NCBI GenBank assembly: GCA_020974905.1
Contig: CP087563.1
Coordinates: forward strand, 930,001 to 994,000
Direction: 5' to 3'
DNA: 64,000 bases
Source: Planctomycetes bacterium syqfu
Lineage (GTDB): Bacteria; Planctomycetota; Phycisphaerae; Phycisphaerales; Phycisphaeraceae
In this document: positions 44,013 through 52,528 of the stretch, piece after piece
Layout: each line of letters starts with the position of its first letter
Numbering within the stretch: the stretch's first letter is position 1
The notes under the pieces: generated by a model
What the model saw: the letters and a program-made list of their open reading frames with translations, nothing else
The model's database searches: none
Told to the model about the DNA's origin: nothing
Made by a program: the position numbers and the translations under genes

Positions 44013-44148
44013 TCAGGCGAGCCGCGTCGTGTCGACGCGAGATTCGACGAAGTCGAAATACAACATCACCGTTATTCAGGTCAAAAGCACAAATGAGATT
44101 TGAGCTTTGCTCGCTCAATCCCGCGTTGACACAACGCGGCTCGCCTGA
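44013..44148. repeat. GCGAGCCGCG inverted-repeat element, copy 1
   Basis: Ends TCAGGCGAGCCGCGTCGTGT and ACACAACGCGGCTCGCCTGA are inverted repeats extending about 45 bp, including ATTGAGCGA-like arms. 136 bp long, no open frame. Located upstream of the pilus ATPase gene. Other copies: 52356-52480 and a half copy at 47423-47475. An open frame on the minus strand (43924-44502) runs across it and is rejected. Confidence 0.75.
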
Positions 44149-44285
44149 ATTGCGCTTTGAAGTTGATTTAAACCACCATCCTGTCCATAATAACAGGTAG
44201 ACAAGCCCCTCATTTCCCACGCCTGCCGGGGCTTGAATCAACCCGAAGAGATAGAGCTTTAAATAGAGCGGATACGAGGTTTTTG

Positions 44286-46079
44286 ATGAGTCGTAAACGA
44301 CGTCGATTAGGTGAGATTCTCCAGCACTGGGGGTTGCTTGAAGACCAGCAGCTTGAAGAGGCCCTGAAGATCGCACAGGGTTCACATAAGCGTATCGGTG
44401 ATGTGCTTGTGGAACTGGGTTACGTGGAAGACTCAGACGTTGCCAAAGCATTGGCCTCTCAGGCCGGTCTGGAATATATCGACCTGGCGCAGCCCGATGC
44501 AATCAACAAGGAAAACCTCACGCTCCTGCCGGTGGACATCATCAAAAAGTTTATGGTGCTCCCGCTTGAAAAAGTCGGCAACAAACTCAAAGTGATCGTC
44601 GCTGACCCCCTGGGTCTGGACGTGCTGGACAACCTGCGTTTCCGCATGAACTGCGAAATTGAAATCGCCTTGGCAGCTCGTTCACAGATCAAGGAATTCC
44701 TTGACGAAATGTTCCGCGAAACCCGTGAGAGCATCGACAAGGCCGTCCGCGAAATGACGGTCGACTCCTCGATTGACCAGGCAGCGTCCATGAACACATC
44801 CATGGACATCAGCGGTCTGACCATGGATAAAAGCGGTACATCCATCGACGTCAAAGGCAAGGCATCCGACCATGCCCAGGCGCCGGTCATTCGACTGGTC
44901 AACCAACTCATCGCCCAGGCGGTGCACGGGCGCGCAAGCGATATTCACATCGAGCCCATGGGTGACCGCGTGCGTCTGCGATACCGCATTGACGGTGTGT
45001 GTCATGAACAGGATAAAATTCCAAAGCGGACCCAGTCGGCAGTCATCGCCCGATTGAAAATTATGGCAGGCCTGCGCATCGAAGAAAAACGTGTCCCACA
45101 GGACGGTCGTATCAAACTGCGTATCGGAGAACAGACGGTCGACTTCCGTGTGAGTGCCTGCCCTGCGTATCACGGCGAAAGTGTCGTGCTTCGTGTTCTG
45201 CGTTCTGACGCAGCCATGCTCGGTTTGGAAAAACTGGGTCTGCGTACCGACACGCTTCAACTGTTCAATAACGTCATCTCCAAGCCCACTGGGATTTTCC
45301 TCGTGACCGGTTCCACCGGTTCGGGTAAAACGACGACGCTGTACTCAGCTTTGAACGTACTCAACCGCCCGGACAAGAAAATCATCACCGCTGAAGACCC
45401 GGTCGAATACAACTTCCAGGGGATTAACCAGTGTCAGATCAATGACCAGATCGGTCTGACGTTCGGTAAGGTGCTCAAGGCCATGCTGCGTCAGGCACCC
45501 AACGTCATTCTCGTCGGTGAAATTCGTGACAAGGAAGTGGCGGACGTGGCCATCCAGGCAGCCCTCACCGGTCACCTGGTGTTCTCCACGCTGCATACCA
45601 ATGACGCACCCTCTGCCATCACGCGTCTGATCGACATGGGCGTCAAACCCTTCCTCGTTGCCTCAGCTTTGCAGGCAGTGCTCGCTCAGCGCCTGATGCG
45701 AAATCTCTGTGACAACTGCAAGGTGCCCGACACCCATCCCGATCCCAAAGAGCTGGCCATTCTGGAAATGACCAAAGCCGACATCGCAGGCAAAACGCTG
45801 TACAAAGCTGTCGGTTGTGATGTCTGTGGCGGGACCGGTTTCAAAGGCCGTCGCGGTATTTACGAGATGATGCTCATCAACAACGAAATCCGCGAGTTGG
45901 CTTTCAAGCGTGCTCCCGTTAACCAGATCCGTGCAGCTGCCATCGCCAATGGTATGCGAAACCTGCTCGGTGACGGCAAGCTGCGTATTCTCGACGGTCA
46001 AACCACCACCGGTGAACTGGTCAAGATCGCCCAGGCCGAAGGTGTCGTGGAAATGGACGAAGAGGAAGATGCCGCGTAA
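44286..46079 (+). CDS. GspE/PulE/PilB-type secretion or pilus assembly ATPase
   Basis: A 597-residue hexameric ATPase. N-terminal MshEN/T2SSE-N region (RRRLGEILQHWGLLEDQQLE, RIGDVLVELGYVEDSDVAKA), core with Walker A TGSTGSGKTTTLYSALN (about residue 342), Asp box EDPVEYNFQGINQCQ, Walker B VILVGEIRDKEVADVAIQAA and His box TGHLVFSTLHTNDAPSAITR. A zinc-binding tetracysteine is present (CDNC ... CDVC). Presence of PilT downstream favours a type IV pilus or type IV-like secretion role. ATG 44286 with GAGGT upstream; TTG 44283 is a less likely start. Confidence 0.92.
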   Translation: MSRKRRRLGEILQHWGLLEDQQLEEALKIAQGSHKRIGDVLVELGYVEDSDVAKALASQAGLEYIDLAQPDAINKENLTLLPVDIIKKFMVLPLEKVGNKLKVIVADPLGLDVLDNLRFRMNCEIEIALAARSQIKEFLDEMFRETRESIDKAVREMTVDSSIDQAASMNTSMDISGLTMDKSGTSIDVKGKASDHAQAPVIRLVNQLIAQAVHGRASDIHIEPMGDRVRLRYRIDGVCHEQDKIPKRTQSAVIARLKIMAGLRIEEKRVPQDGRIKLRIGEQTVDFRVSACPAYHGESVVLRVLRSDAAMLGLEKLGLRTDTLQLFNNVISKPTGIFLVTGSTGSGKTTTLYSALNVLNRPDKKIITAEDPVEYNFQGINQCQINDQIGLTFGKVLKAMLRQAPNVILVGEIRDKEVADVAIQAALTGHLVFSTLHTNDAPSAITRLIDMGVKPFLVASALQAVLAQRLMRNLCDNCKVPDTHPDPKELAILEMTKADIAGKTLYKAVGCDVCGGTGFKGRRGIYEMMLINNEIRELAFKRAPVNQIRAAAIANGMRNLLGDGKLRILDGQTTTGELVKIAQAEGVVEMDEEEDAA

Positions 46080-46085
46080 GACGGT

Positions 46086-46114
46086 GTGTCGATATCAAAA
46101 ATCGACACTTTTTT
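46086..46114 (+). terminator. Rho-independent terminator
   Basis: GTGTCGAT-atcaaaa-ATCGACAC followed by TTTTTT. It separates the ATPase gene from the small membrane-protein array. Confidence 0.9.
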
Positions 46115-46132
46115 GGAGGCGCTTCGCAGCGT

Positions 46133-46174
46133 CGGATTTCGTCCGAATCATAAACCGCTTGCGGTTTAGCGCGT
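46133..46174 (+). repeat. GGATTTCGTCCGAATCATAAACC hairpin repeat
   Basis: Contains the hairpin AAACCGC-ttGCGGTTT. Same unit as at 43238-43281. Confidence 0.75.
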
Positions 46175-46252
46175 CCACGTTTGACTGATATTTTCATTGC
46201 GTCGCCATCATCGCGCGCGTTACCATGCTTTCACCTTTTCCGGGAGTGAGAC

Positions 46253-46558
46253 ATGAAACTACCAGACCGAATGATCGCCAAGTGGCTTATCCGTCACCCT
46301 CGAATTGATGGCTGGCTGGAACGTCATCTCAAGCCTTATACCCGTCAGGCTATGTACACATATCTCTTTATCAGTGGTATGGCGTCAATGACTTACCACT
46401 GGGGTTGGCGTACGATTAGCAGCTTCTTATTTGGTGTAACCTTCATCTTCATGCTCACTTGGATGATGCTTTGCGTCACATGGTTTCTCAAGCGTGAAAT
46501 CAATCGTGATATCGAGTATCTCTCAAACGACAGGGAGCAAGACCATGCACATCCCTGA
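46253..46558 (+). CDS. Small membrane protein A1 of a duplicated A-B array
   Basis: A 101-residue protein not recognised. N-terminal amphipathic motif KLPDRMIAKWLIRHPRIDGW followed by LERHLKP, then two membrane spans (about 36-52 and 60-80) and a charged tail ending DREQDHAHP. GGGAGTGAG precedes the ATG. It shares the whole plan with the protein at 46844, and the N-terminal K-W-x3-H-P motif with all four genes of the array. Its 3' end overlaps gene B1 by 14 bp. Confidence 0.78.
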   Translation: MKLPDRMIAKWLIRHPRIDGWLERHLKPYTRQAMYTYLFISGMASMTYHWGWRTISSFLFGVTFIFMLTWMMLCVTWFLKREINRDIEYLSNDREQDHAHP

Positions 46559-46847
46559 ACGCGCCTTGATCAAATGGCTGGCCAAACATCCGGAAAAAGT
46601 CGAACGCTACATCCAGTTTTTCAAGAAATTTGATCGCCCCATCAAGCTGCTATTGGCATTAGGCTGGGGGGCTGTTTACCTGCCAATTCTGTTTGGTTGG
46701 TGGAATGATTCCGTGAAGAACGGTTTGAAGATCTATGTACTCTGCTTGATCCTGGCATTGATCGTCACATTGCCCTACGCATTTTTTCTGGCTGTCCCAG
46801 TTGGCATCGAGCATGATCGCAAACAACAACGTGGGGACATACCATGA
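46545..46847 (+). CDS. Small membrane protein B1 of a duplicated A-B array
   Basis: A 100-residue protein beginning MHIPERALIKWLAKHPEKVE, with two membrane spans (about 34-52 and 62-85) and a charged tail (IEHDRKQQRGDIP). ATG 46545 is preceded by GGGAGCAAGACC inside gene A1. The ending overlaps the start of A2 by 4 bp (ATGA). Related to the protein at 47136. The longer frame from 46494 lies within A1 and is rejected. Confidence 0.78.
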   Translation: MHIPERALIKWLAKHPEKVERYIQFFKKFDRPIKLLLALGWGAVYLPILFGWWNDSVKNGLKIYVLCLILALIVTLPYAFFLAVPVGIEHDRKQQRGDIP

Positions 46848-47149
46848 AGCTACCGGACCGACTCATCGCCAAATGGATTATTCGACATCCACGTGTAGAT
46901 GCGTGGCTTGATCGCCATCTTGATGTTTATTCGATACGTGTCACGCGAATATTTTGTTTTGCATTTGCCATGAGCAGTATTGCTTATTATTTGAACTGGA
47001 AACTGATTCGAACTATGTCAGTACGTCTTATTTTCATCTTAATTCCAGTATGGATTCTGCTAGAATTACTCTGTTATCTCAAACACGATATGAACCACGA
47101 CAGGCCACAAATCATGCGTGACATGGAGCAAGACCATGCACATTCCTGA
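46844..47149 (+). CDS. Small membrane protein A2 of a duplicated A-B array
   Basis: A 101-residue close relative of A1: KLPDRLIAKWIIRHPRVDAW then LDRHLDV, two membrane spans (about 36-53 and 63-82), tail MRDMEQDHAHS. Same length as A1 and the same 14-bp overlap with the following B gene, which shows that the pair A-B was duplicated as a unit. Confidence 0.78.
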   Translation: MKLPDRLIAKWIIRHPRVDAWLDRHLDVYSIRVTRIFCFAFAMSSIAYYLNWKLIRTMSVRLIFILIPVWILLELLCYLKHDMNHDRPQIMRDMEQDHAHS

Positions 47150-47426
47150 GAAAGCCATCCCCAAATGGATTGTGGCACACCCGCGGTTTTGTGACTGGTT
47201 CATGCGGTATCACCGATATCTTTGCAATGTGGCAATGTCATTCTGGGGATTGTGTTTTGCGGTCATGACATTGGCAATTGCTAACGATTGGTCGTCAGTC
47301 ACTGATGTCTGTTCGACGATGATTATGATCAGTAGTGTGCCGATATTGATTTCGGTCTTGAGCATCGAGCTTGTAGCATCGGAAGTCGAGGGGATGCAGG
47401 CTCATTCGCGTAATGAGTCCATTTGA
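47136..47426 (+). CDS. Small membrane protein B2 of a duplicated A-B array
   Basis: A 96-residue relative of B1: MHIPEKAIPKWIVAHPRFCD, then two membrane spans (about 32-50 and 58-77) and an acidic/polar tail. ATG 47136 is preceded by TGGAGCAAGACC, almost the same ribosome-binding region as B1. The stop codon TGA lies at the edge of a half copy of the GCGAGCCGCG repeat, so the C-terminus may have been altered by it. Upstream of pilT by about 200 bp. Confidence 0.75.
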   Translation: MHIPEKAIPKWIVAHPRFCDWFMRYHRYLCNVAMSFWGLCFAVMTLAIANDWSSVTDVCSTMIMISSVPILISVLSIELVASEVEGMQAHSRNESI

Positions 47427-47475
47427 GCTTTGCCCAATCACGCGTTGCCCCGGAACACAACGCGGTTCGCTTGAA
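47423..47475. repeat. GCGAGCCGCG element, half copy
   Basis: Contains TTGAGCTTTGC and ACACAACGCGGTTCGCTTGA, matching the right half of the element at 44013-44148; the left half is missing. Confidence 0.6.
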
Positions 47476-47631
47476 TCGTTTGTGACATCATTCCAAAAAC
47501 TTTCCCGACTCATGAACGCTTGTCGCCTGACCGACGTATCAAGTATGATATCTGTTCCTATTCGGGGGCGTCGGTGACCACTGGTCATGGGCGTTATCCC
47601 ACTGTGTTTGAAGAGAAGAGGAAGTCCCTGC

Positions 47632-48753
47632 ATGTCAACGATTCAGATCGACCGTCTTTTGGATACCGCCATCAAACAGAAGGCAAGCGACCTTCATATC
47701 ACCGTGGGCAAGGCTCCGACGCTACGTATGAAAGGCCGACTCATCGAGCTGAAAACCAAGGCGTTGACGCCGGAAGACACCGTTGCATTGATGAAACAGA
47801 TTTCGCCTGAACGCACCGAAGTCGAAGTGCAGGAAGAAGGCGGCAGCGACTTTGCCATCTCCTGGGGTGAAACCCGTTTCCGTTGTGCCGTCTTCAAACA
47901 AAAAGGCACAATCGCGTTGGTTTTGCGTCGTATTCCCCAGGACATGCTCACCTTTGAACAGATTGGTTTACCCAAGATTGTCTCGGAACTCGTCCGCCGC
48001 CCGCGTGGACTGTTCCTGGTGACCGGGCCGACGGGTTCAGGTAAAACGACGACACTGGCATCGATGATCAACTACATCCGCCAGAACCTTGAACGTCACA
48101 TCATCACCATTGAAGACCCCATCGAATATCGCTTTGAACATGACCGTTCAATCATTAATCAGCGTGAAGTGCATATCGACGTACCAAGCTTTGCTGAGGC
48201 CATTCGTCGTGCTTTGCGTCAGGACCCTGACGTGATTCTGGTGGGTGAAATGCGTGACCTTGAAACCATCGAGTCAGCCATCTCCGCATCGGAAACGGGC
48301 CACTTGGTGTACGGCACGTTGCACACCAACGGTGCAGGCTCCACCATCAACCGTCTGATCGACGCATTCCCGTCTCACCAGCAGGAACAGATTCGTGCCC
48401 AGCTTTCGGTCACGCTCATGGCGGTGCTTTCGCAGCAACTCATGCCCCGTCTGGATGGTGGCATGGTCGCAGCGTATGAATTCATGTTGGTCACTCCTGC
48501 TGTGGCCAACCTGATTCGCGAAAACAAAACCTTCCGTATCGACTCGGCCATCCAGATCGGCCGTAAATTCGGCATGCGTCTGCTTGATGACCACATCTGG
48601 CAACTCTACGAATCGGGCACCATTGCTGCTGACGAAGCCGTCGACAAAGCCCGTAACGGTGAAGCCATGGCCATCAAAATCCATGAATCCGGTGGCAAGG
48701 TCGGTCGCAGCGAATGGGACGAACTCGAAGAAGCCAACGCCGAAGAAGGTTAA
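47632..48753 (+). CDS. pilT: PilT/PilU-type twitching motility ATPase
   Basis: A 373-residue pilus-retraction ATPase. N-terminal PAS-like region (KASDLHITVGKAPTLRMKGR), Walker A in VTGPTGSGKTTTLASMINYI, Asp box TIEDPIEYRFEHDRSIINQR, Walker B DPDVILVGEMRDLETIESAI, His box GHLVYGTLHTNGAGSTINRL and the PilT-characteristic VANLIRENK (AIRNLIRE equivalent). ATG 47632 with GAGGAAG upstream; the 15-residue extension is rejected. Together with the PilB/GspE ATPase it indicates a working type IV pilus; the four-gene membrane array lies between them. Confidence 0.93.
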   Translation: MSTIQIDRLLDTAIKQKASDLHITVGKAPTLRMKGRLIELKTKALTPEDTVALMKQISPERTEVEVQEEGGSDFAISWGETRFRCAVFKQKGTIALVLRRIPQDMLTFEQIGLPKIVSELVRRPRGLFLVTGPTGSGKTTTLASMINYIRQNLERHIITIEDPIEYRFEHDRSIINQREVHIDVPSFAEAIRRALRQDPDVILVGEMRDLETIESAISASETGHLVYGTLHTNGAGSTINRLIDAFPSHQQEQIRAQLSVTLMAVLSQQLMPRLDGGMVAAYEFMLVTPAVANLIRENKTFRIDSAIQIGRKFGMRLLDDHIWQLYESGTIAADEAVDKARNGEAMAIKIHESGGKVGRSEWDELEEANAEEG

Positions 48754-49001
48754 TCCCTTCCCCTACCGATTCCACGCCCATTATCTGACTCAGGCATGAA
48801 ACAATGCCTGTGTGCAATGTTATCATGACCTCGCGCCGTGTCTCTGAATGCGTGATGCTCTGTGATGCCAACTTACAGATTGTTCCCCAGGCAGCACAGT
48901 CTTTTCACCACATCGCAGGCAGACCGAGCCGGATAGCATATCCAATTCAATAACGCCCTAAATTCCGATACAGCCAACCGTAATCGTCACGATCTGTTTG
49001 C

Positions 49002-49023
49002 CTGTTTATAATTTTATAAACAG
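49002..49023. promoter_or_regulatory. AT-rich palindrome upstream of the LacI gene
   Basis: CTGTTTATAA-tt-TTATAAACAG, perfect 10-bp arms. It lies just upstream of the predicted -35 box, a position suitable for an activator or a second repressor site. Confidence 0.5.
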
Positions 49024-49028
49024 ATGGC

Positions 49029-49056
49029 TTGCCTTTGCATTTGGCGTGACTATGAT
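49029..49056 (+). promoter_or_regulatory. Promoter of the LacI-type gene
   Basis: TTGCCT (49029-49034), 16-bp spacer, TATGAT (49051-49056), directly abutting the operator palindrome. Confidence 0.55.
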
Positions 49057-49082
49057 CAAATGATCCTACGTAGGATCATTTG
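49057..49082. promoter_or_regulatory. LacI-family operator (perfect palindrome)
   Basis: Two perfect 13-bp arms, CAAATGATCCTAC and GTAGGATCATTTG, with no spacer. It overlaps the predicted transcription start and ends 18 bp before ATG 49101. LacI-family proteins bind symmetric sites with a central CG; here the centre is ACGT. Autoregulation by the adjacent regulator is the simplest reading. Confidence 0.75.
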
Positions 49083-49100
49083 CAACTATCAGGTACTTTC

Positions 49101-50132
49101 ATGTCCGTCACTCAATCACATATCGCCCGCAAGCTTGGTGTGGATCAGCGCACCGTCTCCATTGCCCTTGGGGCATCGGGGCGTGTCAGCGAGAAAATGC
49201 GTCAGCGTGTACTCAAGACCGCTAATCAGATGGGGTACCGTCACAACCGGTTGGCAGCGGGTCTGCGGGGTGCCAAGACCAACAGCATCGGCATTATCTG
49301 GCTCTTCGCTGACGCCTGGGCGGGTGATGCCAACATTGCCCTGAACTTGCTCCAACATGCCCAGGACAACGGCATGCAGGTCTACCAGGCCCAATTGCCA
49401 GACGAAGACGAACGGATCGCCCAGCAGATCGACGAGATGTTGGCAAGGCGTGTGGATGGGTTGATCATCCAGGGATCACGTCGCCAACTTTCCTCGCCGC
49501 GCGTCATTGAAAAGCTTAAGCAGGCACCGATGGTCATTGCCGTCTGCCCCGAAGAGCTTGATGCGTTTCCCGGTGACACGGTGTGCTATGACCGTATGCA
49601 GGCCATCGAGCAAGTCGTCGATCACTTTGCTTTAACGGGTCGGAAAAAGCCCATGTTCTGCATCAACATGAACCAGGAACACAACCCGCCGAAGTTCGAG
49701 ACTTTTGCCAGGCGATGCCAGATGCATGGCATGGTTCACCCGGACATGCTCATGGAAATCGGCTCGCTGGGGAGTGCAGAGGAGTATGGCCCACGTCATG
49801 CCAGGATGCTGGAAATGAAGTTTCCCGACAACAAAACTCTGCTCGATTCGGTGGATGCGATTTTCACGTTCAACGACATCGGTGCCATCTTTTTAATGCG
49901 CTATTTACAGGATCGACAAATCAAAATTCCCGAGCAGATCGCCGTGGTCGGCTTTAATGACATCGAAGTCGGACACGTCTGGAAACCGGCATTGGCTACA
50001 GGAAATCGTAAGCGTGAAGAACTCTCCAACCTGCTCAAGCAGATGCTTGATACACGATTGGAAAATCTCAATCTCCCCTACCGGCGGGAAACGGTTCACA
50101 TGCAATTCATCCATCGTGAGTCGGCAGGTTAA
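49101..50132 (+). CDS. LacI family transcriptional regulator
   Basis: A 343-residue regulator. N-terminal LacI helix-turn-helix and hinge: [20 protein letters not shown] then [20 protein letters not shown] (residues about 5-45). The periplasmic-binding-protein-like effector domain follows ([43 protein letters not shown]). The ligand is probably a sugar. ATG 49101 has AGGT upstream; the in-frame ATG at 49080 lies within the operator. The following pseudopilin gene starts 25 bp after the stop and is likely cotranscribed, a common arrangement in planctomycetes. Confidence 0.9.
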   Translation: MSVTQSHIARKLGVDQRTVSIALGASGRVSEKMRQRVLKTANQMGYRHNRLAAGLRGAKTNSIGIIWLFADAWAGDANIALNLLQHAQDNGMQVYQAQLPDEDERIAQQIDEMLARRVDGLIIQGSRRQLSSPRVIEKLKQAPMVIAVCPEELDAFPGDTVCYDRMQAIEQVVDHFALTGRKKPMFCINMNQEHNPPKFETFARRCQMHGMVHPDMLMEIGSLGSAEEYGPRHARMLEMKFPDNKTLLDSVDAIFTFNDIGAIFLMRYLQDRQIKIPEQIAVVGFNDIEVGHVWKPALATGNRKREELSNLLKQMLDTRLENLNLPYRRETVHMQFIHRESAG

Positions 50133-50157
50133 TGGACACGACAAAAGGAAATCTATC

Positions 50158-50862
50158 ATGAATACATCTCAATCCCACAAACGTCACATCGGATTTACCC
50201 TCATCGAATTGCTGGTGGTCATCTCGATTATTTCGATCCTGATTTCCATTCTGTTACCTGCCTTAAGCAAGGCACGCAAGGCAGCCCGTGCGACTCAGTG
50301 CATGTCACTGCTCAAGCAATACGGCATGGCCAATGAAGTGTACACGTCGATTAATCACGGACGTTATCTACCAATTAAGACCACGCGGAATTGGTATGCG
50401 ATCCGTGCGTTCAAGGAGAACTTTGCCAGCAAAGTCGGACCCGGTGCCGGCGATTGGGATTGGAAGTTCAGCTTTCTCTGCCCGGACAGTCGCGCCCAAA
50501 TGCAGACGTATCACACCAGTAACGGTTGGGGGAGTATGGCAAACAGCTACGGCTACAACTATTTCAATCTCAGCACCCAGCAACAGGAAGAAGGCATCCC
50601 CGCATCTGAACTCCGACAACCCAATTACAAGGTCATGTTCGCAGATGGCCTGCATGATCGCCTCAACCGCTGGTACTCCGACGATTACACACATGAAGAA
50701 ATGGTCACAGGTAGCAAAAACATCACTGCCTATCGCCATGATGGTGCGGCCAACGTGGTTTATTTTGATGGCCATGTTTCGCGGACAGCCCGCGCGGATC
50801 TGGACGAAACCATGCTCGGGGTCACACGTCGCAATATCCCCTGGATGCTGCCGAATCATTGA
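50158..50862 (+). CDS. Prepilin-type N-terminal cleavage/methylation protein with H-x9-DG domain
   Basis: A 234-residue pseudopilin-like secreted protein. Class III leader cleaved before F in [20 protein letters not shown] (Glu5 present), then the DUF1559-type pattern: [20 protein letters not shown], and the C-terminal H-x9-DG motif in [20 protein letters not shown]. Such proteins are hugely expanded in Planctomycetes and often sit next to LacI regulators and polysaccharide genes. AAAGGA lies 9 bp before ATG 50158. The frame extends upstream to 49957 inside the LacI gene and is rejected. Confidence 0.92.
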   Translation: MNTSQSHKRHIGFTLIELLVVISIISILISILLPALSKARKAARATQCMSLLKQYGMANEVYTSINHGRYLPIKTTRNWYAIRAFKENFASKVGPGAGDWDWKFSFLCPDSRAQMQTYHTSNGWGSMANSYGYNYFNLSTQQQEEGIPASELRQPNYKVMFADGLHDRLNRWYSDDYTHEEMVTGSKNITAYRHDGAANVVYFDGHVSRTARADLDETMLGVTRRNIPWMLPNH

Positions 50863-50970
50863 GTTGAATAAATCGGTAATCGCAGACATAAAAACAACAC
50901 CGTCATCAAAATCGACTTTGATTGATCTAATGACTTGATGTTGAGATGTAATTAACCAGACTCTTAAATC

Positions 50971-51009
50971 CACCGTAGGTGTCCGTCGGATACCTGCGGT
51001 GTTTTTTTT
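50971..51009 (+). terminator. Rho-independent terminator
   Basis: CACCGTAGGTGTCC pairs with GGATACCTGCGGTG around GTC, followed by TTTTTTT. It ends the LacI/pseudopilin transcript. Confidence 0.9.
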
Positions 51010-51092
51010 AGTTGATATCACCAGCTAAATGAAACAATGGCATTTTGACTACGTCCTATCGTTAGACAAGCCAGTCTTACAAAGAGACAACC

Positions 51093-51485
51093 ATGCGCAA
51101 TCCGATTGAGTATTCCAATAAACCACTTCCGTTTGCCAGTGATGATCTGGAATTTCGTTTTCTTCAGGTTGGTATCCCGGTCACACTCAGCGTGCTGACG
51201 ATGGTTGCGGGTGTCTCAATGATGATCGCTGAGTTGCGCATCGAAAAATTGGATCTTGATGCTTCGGCTGCCTTCCTGCTGGTATCACGATTGGGCATCA
51301 CCAGCATGGCCATCCTCTGGCTGGTGAATATGATTGCCCTGGCGATCTGCCTTGGATATCAAAAAACAGCAGGAGCGGTATCGTTGCTCCTACTGCTGTT
51401 TATTGGATCGAGTTTATACTTGCTTTTTATTTTGTTGATCAGTCTTTCGACCTGCATCCCAAGGGGGATAACGAATCTGACGTGA
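51093..51485 (+). CDS. Small hypothetical membrane protein
   Basis: A 130-residue protein with three membrane spans (about 27-48, 66-88 and 95-118). Not recognised. AAAGAGAC lies before the ATG. It converges on the TPR lipoprotein gene, with 12 bp between the stops. Confidence 0.65.
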   Translation: MRNPIEYSNKPLPFASDDLEFRFLQVGIPVTLSVLTMVAGVSMMIAELRIEKLDLDASAAFLLVSRLGITSMAILWLVNMIALAICLGYQKTAGAVSLLLLLFIGSSLYLLFILLISLSTCIPRGITNLT

Positions 51486-51497
51486 CAGCAATGAACT

Positions 51498-52241
51498 TTA
51501 CTGCTGCGGTTCAGCAGTGTCGGGGGCAGCATCTTGAGCATCAGGGACCGCAACCTGCGTATCGGGCAGTGGCGGGAGGACCGGCTTGGGATAGACGCCA
51601 GCGGTCGGGCCGGGAACGATGCCGTAGTGACGCAGACGATCGGCGACACTCAAGTTGTCCGGCTCGATGGCATGGGCATGACGCAGGGCATCAATGGCGT
51701 TGGCTTTGTCGCCGATGAGTTCGTAAAACGCGGCCATGGCAATCCACGGGTCCGCATCATTCTTGTCAGCAAAATGCACGGCTTTGCGGTAAGCAACATG
51801 CGCCTGATCCATGTCACCAAGTTTGGTGAGATAGTTGGCTTGACGGAGAAAGTCGTGACTCGTGCCGTACTGTTCATTGGCATTGAGGAGCATGTCCCGT
51901 AAGGCCTGAGCGCGGCCCTGCTGAAAGAGACACTCAGCAACGCGGTCAAGCCAGATCGGCACCTTGGGGTGTGCCGGCTGGAGACTGATGACCTTCTCAA
52001 AACTGTGCTGTGCTTCGATCCATTGCTGGCGTTCGAACTGGATGATCGCCAGGTACGTCATCGCACGCCAGTCGGTGTCATCCTGATCCAGGGCCTTGTT
52101 GTAGAGTTGGACCGCACGATCGACATCACCTCGCTGCTTGGCCTGAATCGCTTTTTCACGCAGTGTCGGATTGGTCAGTTTGCAGCCGAACAGGGACAGC
52201 GTTAAAAGGCAGGTCACAATCAACAGGGTCAATGATTTCAT
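51498..52241 (-). CDS. TPR-repeat lipoprotein
   Basis: A 247-residue lipoprotein: signal MKSLTLLIVTCLLTLSLFGC with Cys20 as the lipidation site. Tetratricopeptide-like helices run from about residue 27 to 200 (AKQRGDVDRAVQLYNKALDQ, AIIQFERQQWIEAQHSFEKV, AFYELIGDKANAIDALRHAH), each with the W-L-G-Y-A-F-A-P spacing typical of TPR. A Pro/Asp/Ala-rich tail follows. It probably acts as an outer-membrane or periplasmic scaffold; partner unknown. Its promoter region lies next to the second GCGAGCCGCG element. Confidence 0.85.
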   Translation of the reverse strand: MKSLTLLIVTCLLTLSLFGCKLTNPTLREKAIQAKQRGDVDRAVQLYNKALDQDDTDWRAMTYLAIIQFERQQWIEAQHSFEKVISLQPAHPKVPIWLDRVAECLFQQGRAQALRDMLLNANEQYGTSHDFLRQANYLTKLGDMDQAHVAYRKAVHFADKNDADPWIAMAAFYELIGDKANAIDALRHAHAIEPDNLSVADRLRHYGIVPGPTAGVYPKPVLPPLPDTQVAVPDAQDAAPDTAEPQQ

Positions 52242-52355
52242 CGCTGAGTTTCCTCGTGCAAGGCAAATGGTTTCAAGTCGGTGTGATGAAATTCGTCACA
52301 CGCGGTAAACTGACATTGTAAACAACTCAAGGTCATTGTGCATGGCGAATAGCAC

Positions 52356-52480
52356 TCAGGCGAGCCGCGTTGTGTCAATGCGGGATTGAGCGAAGCTCAA
52401 AATCATGTGTGCAATAGCGCGGATGACGTAACGATTTGACCTGCGGTCAATCCCGCTGTGACACACAGCGGCTCGCCTGA
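52356..52480. repeat. GCGAGCCGCG inverted-repeat element, copy 2
   Basis: 125 bp. Left end TCAGGCGAGCCGCGTTGTGT, right end ACACACAGCGGCTCGCCTGA; inner arms ATTGAGCGAAGCTCAA and GGTCAATCCCGC. It separates the TPR lipoprotein start from the next gene. Confidence 0.75.
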
Positions 52481-52528
52481 AAGATGCTTATGAACGCTTG
52501 TCTTGTTCATCATTGAGATCACACAAAT

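Larger units (their letters stand above)
48754..49100. other. Intergenic region between pilT and the LacI gene
   Basis: Holds a hairpin without T-run after pilT (CAGGCAT-gaaaca-ATGCCTG, near 48792), the AT-rich palindrome at 49002 and the LacI promoter/operator at 49029-49082. No coding frame I can support. Confidence 0.6.

Noticed and set aside
43924-44502. 192-codon minus-strand frame upstream of the pilus ATPase
   Set aside because: Overlaps the start of the ATPase gene and the GCGAGCCGCG repeat; no domain and no start signal.
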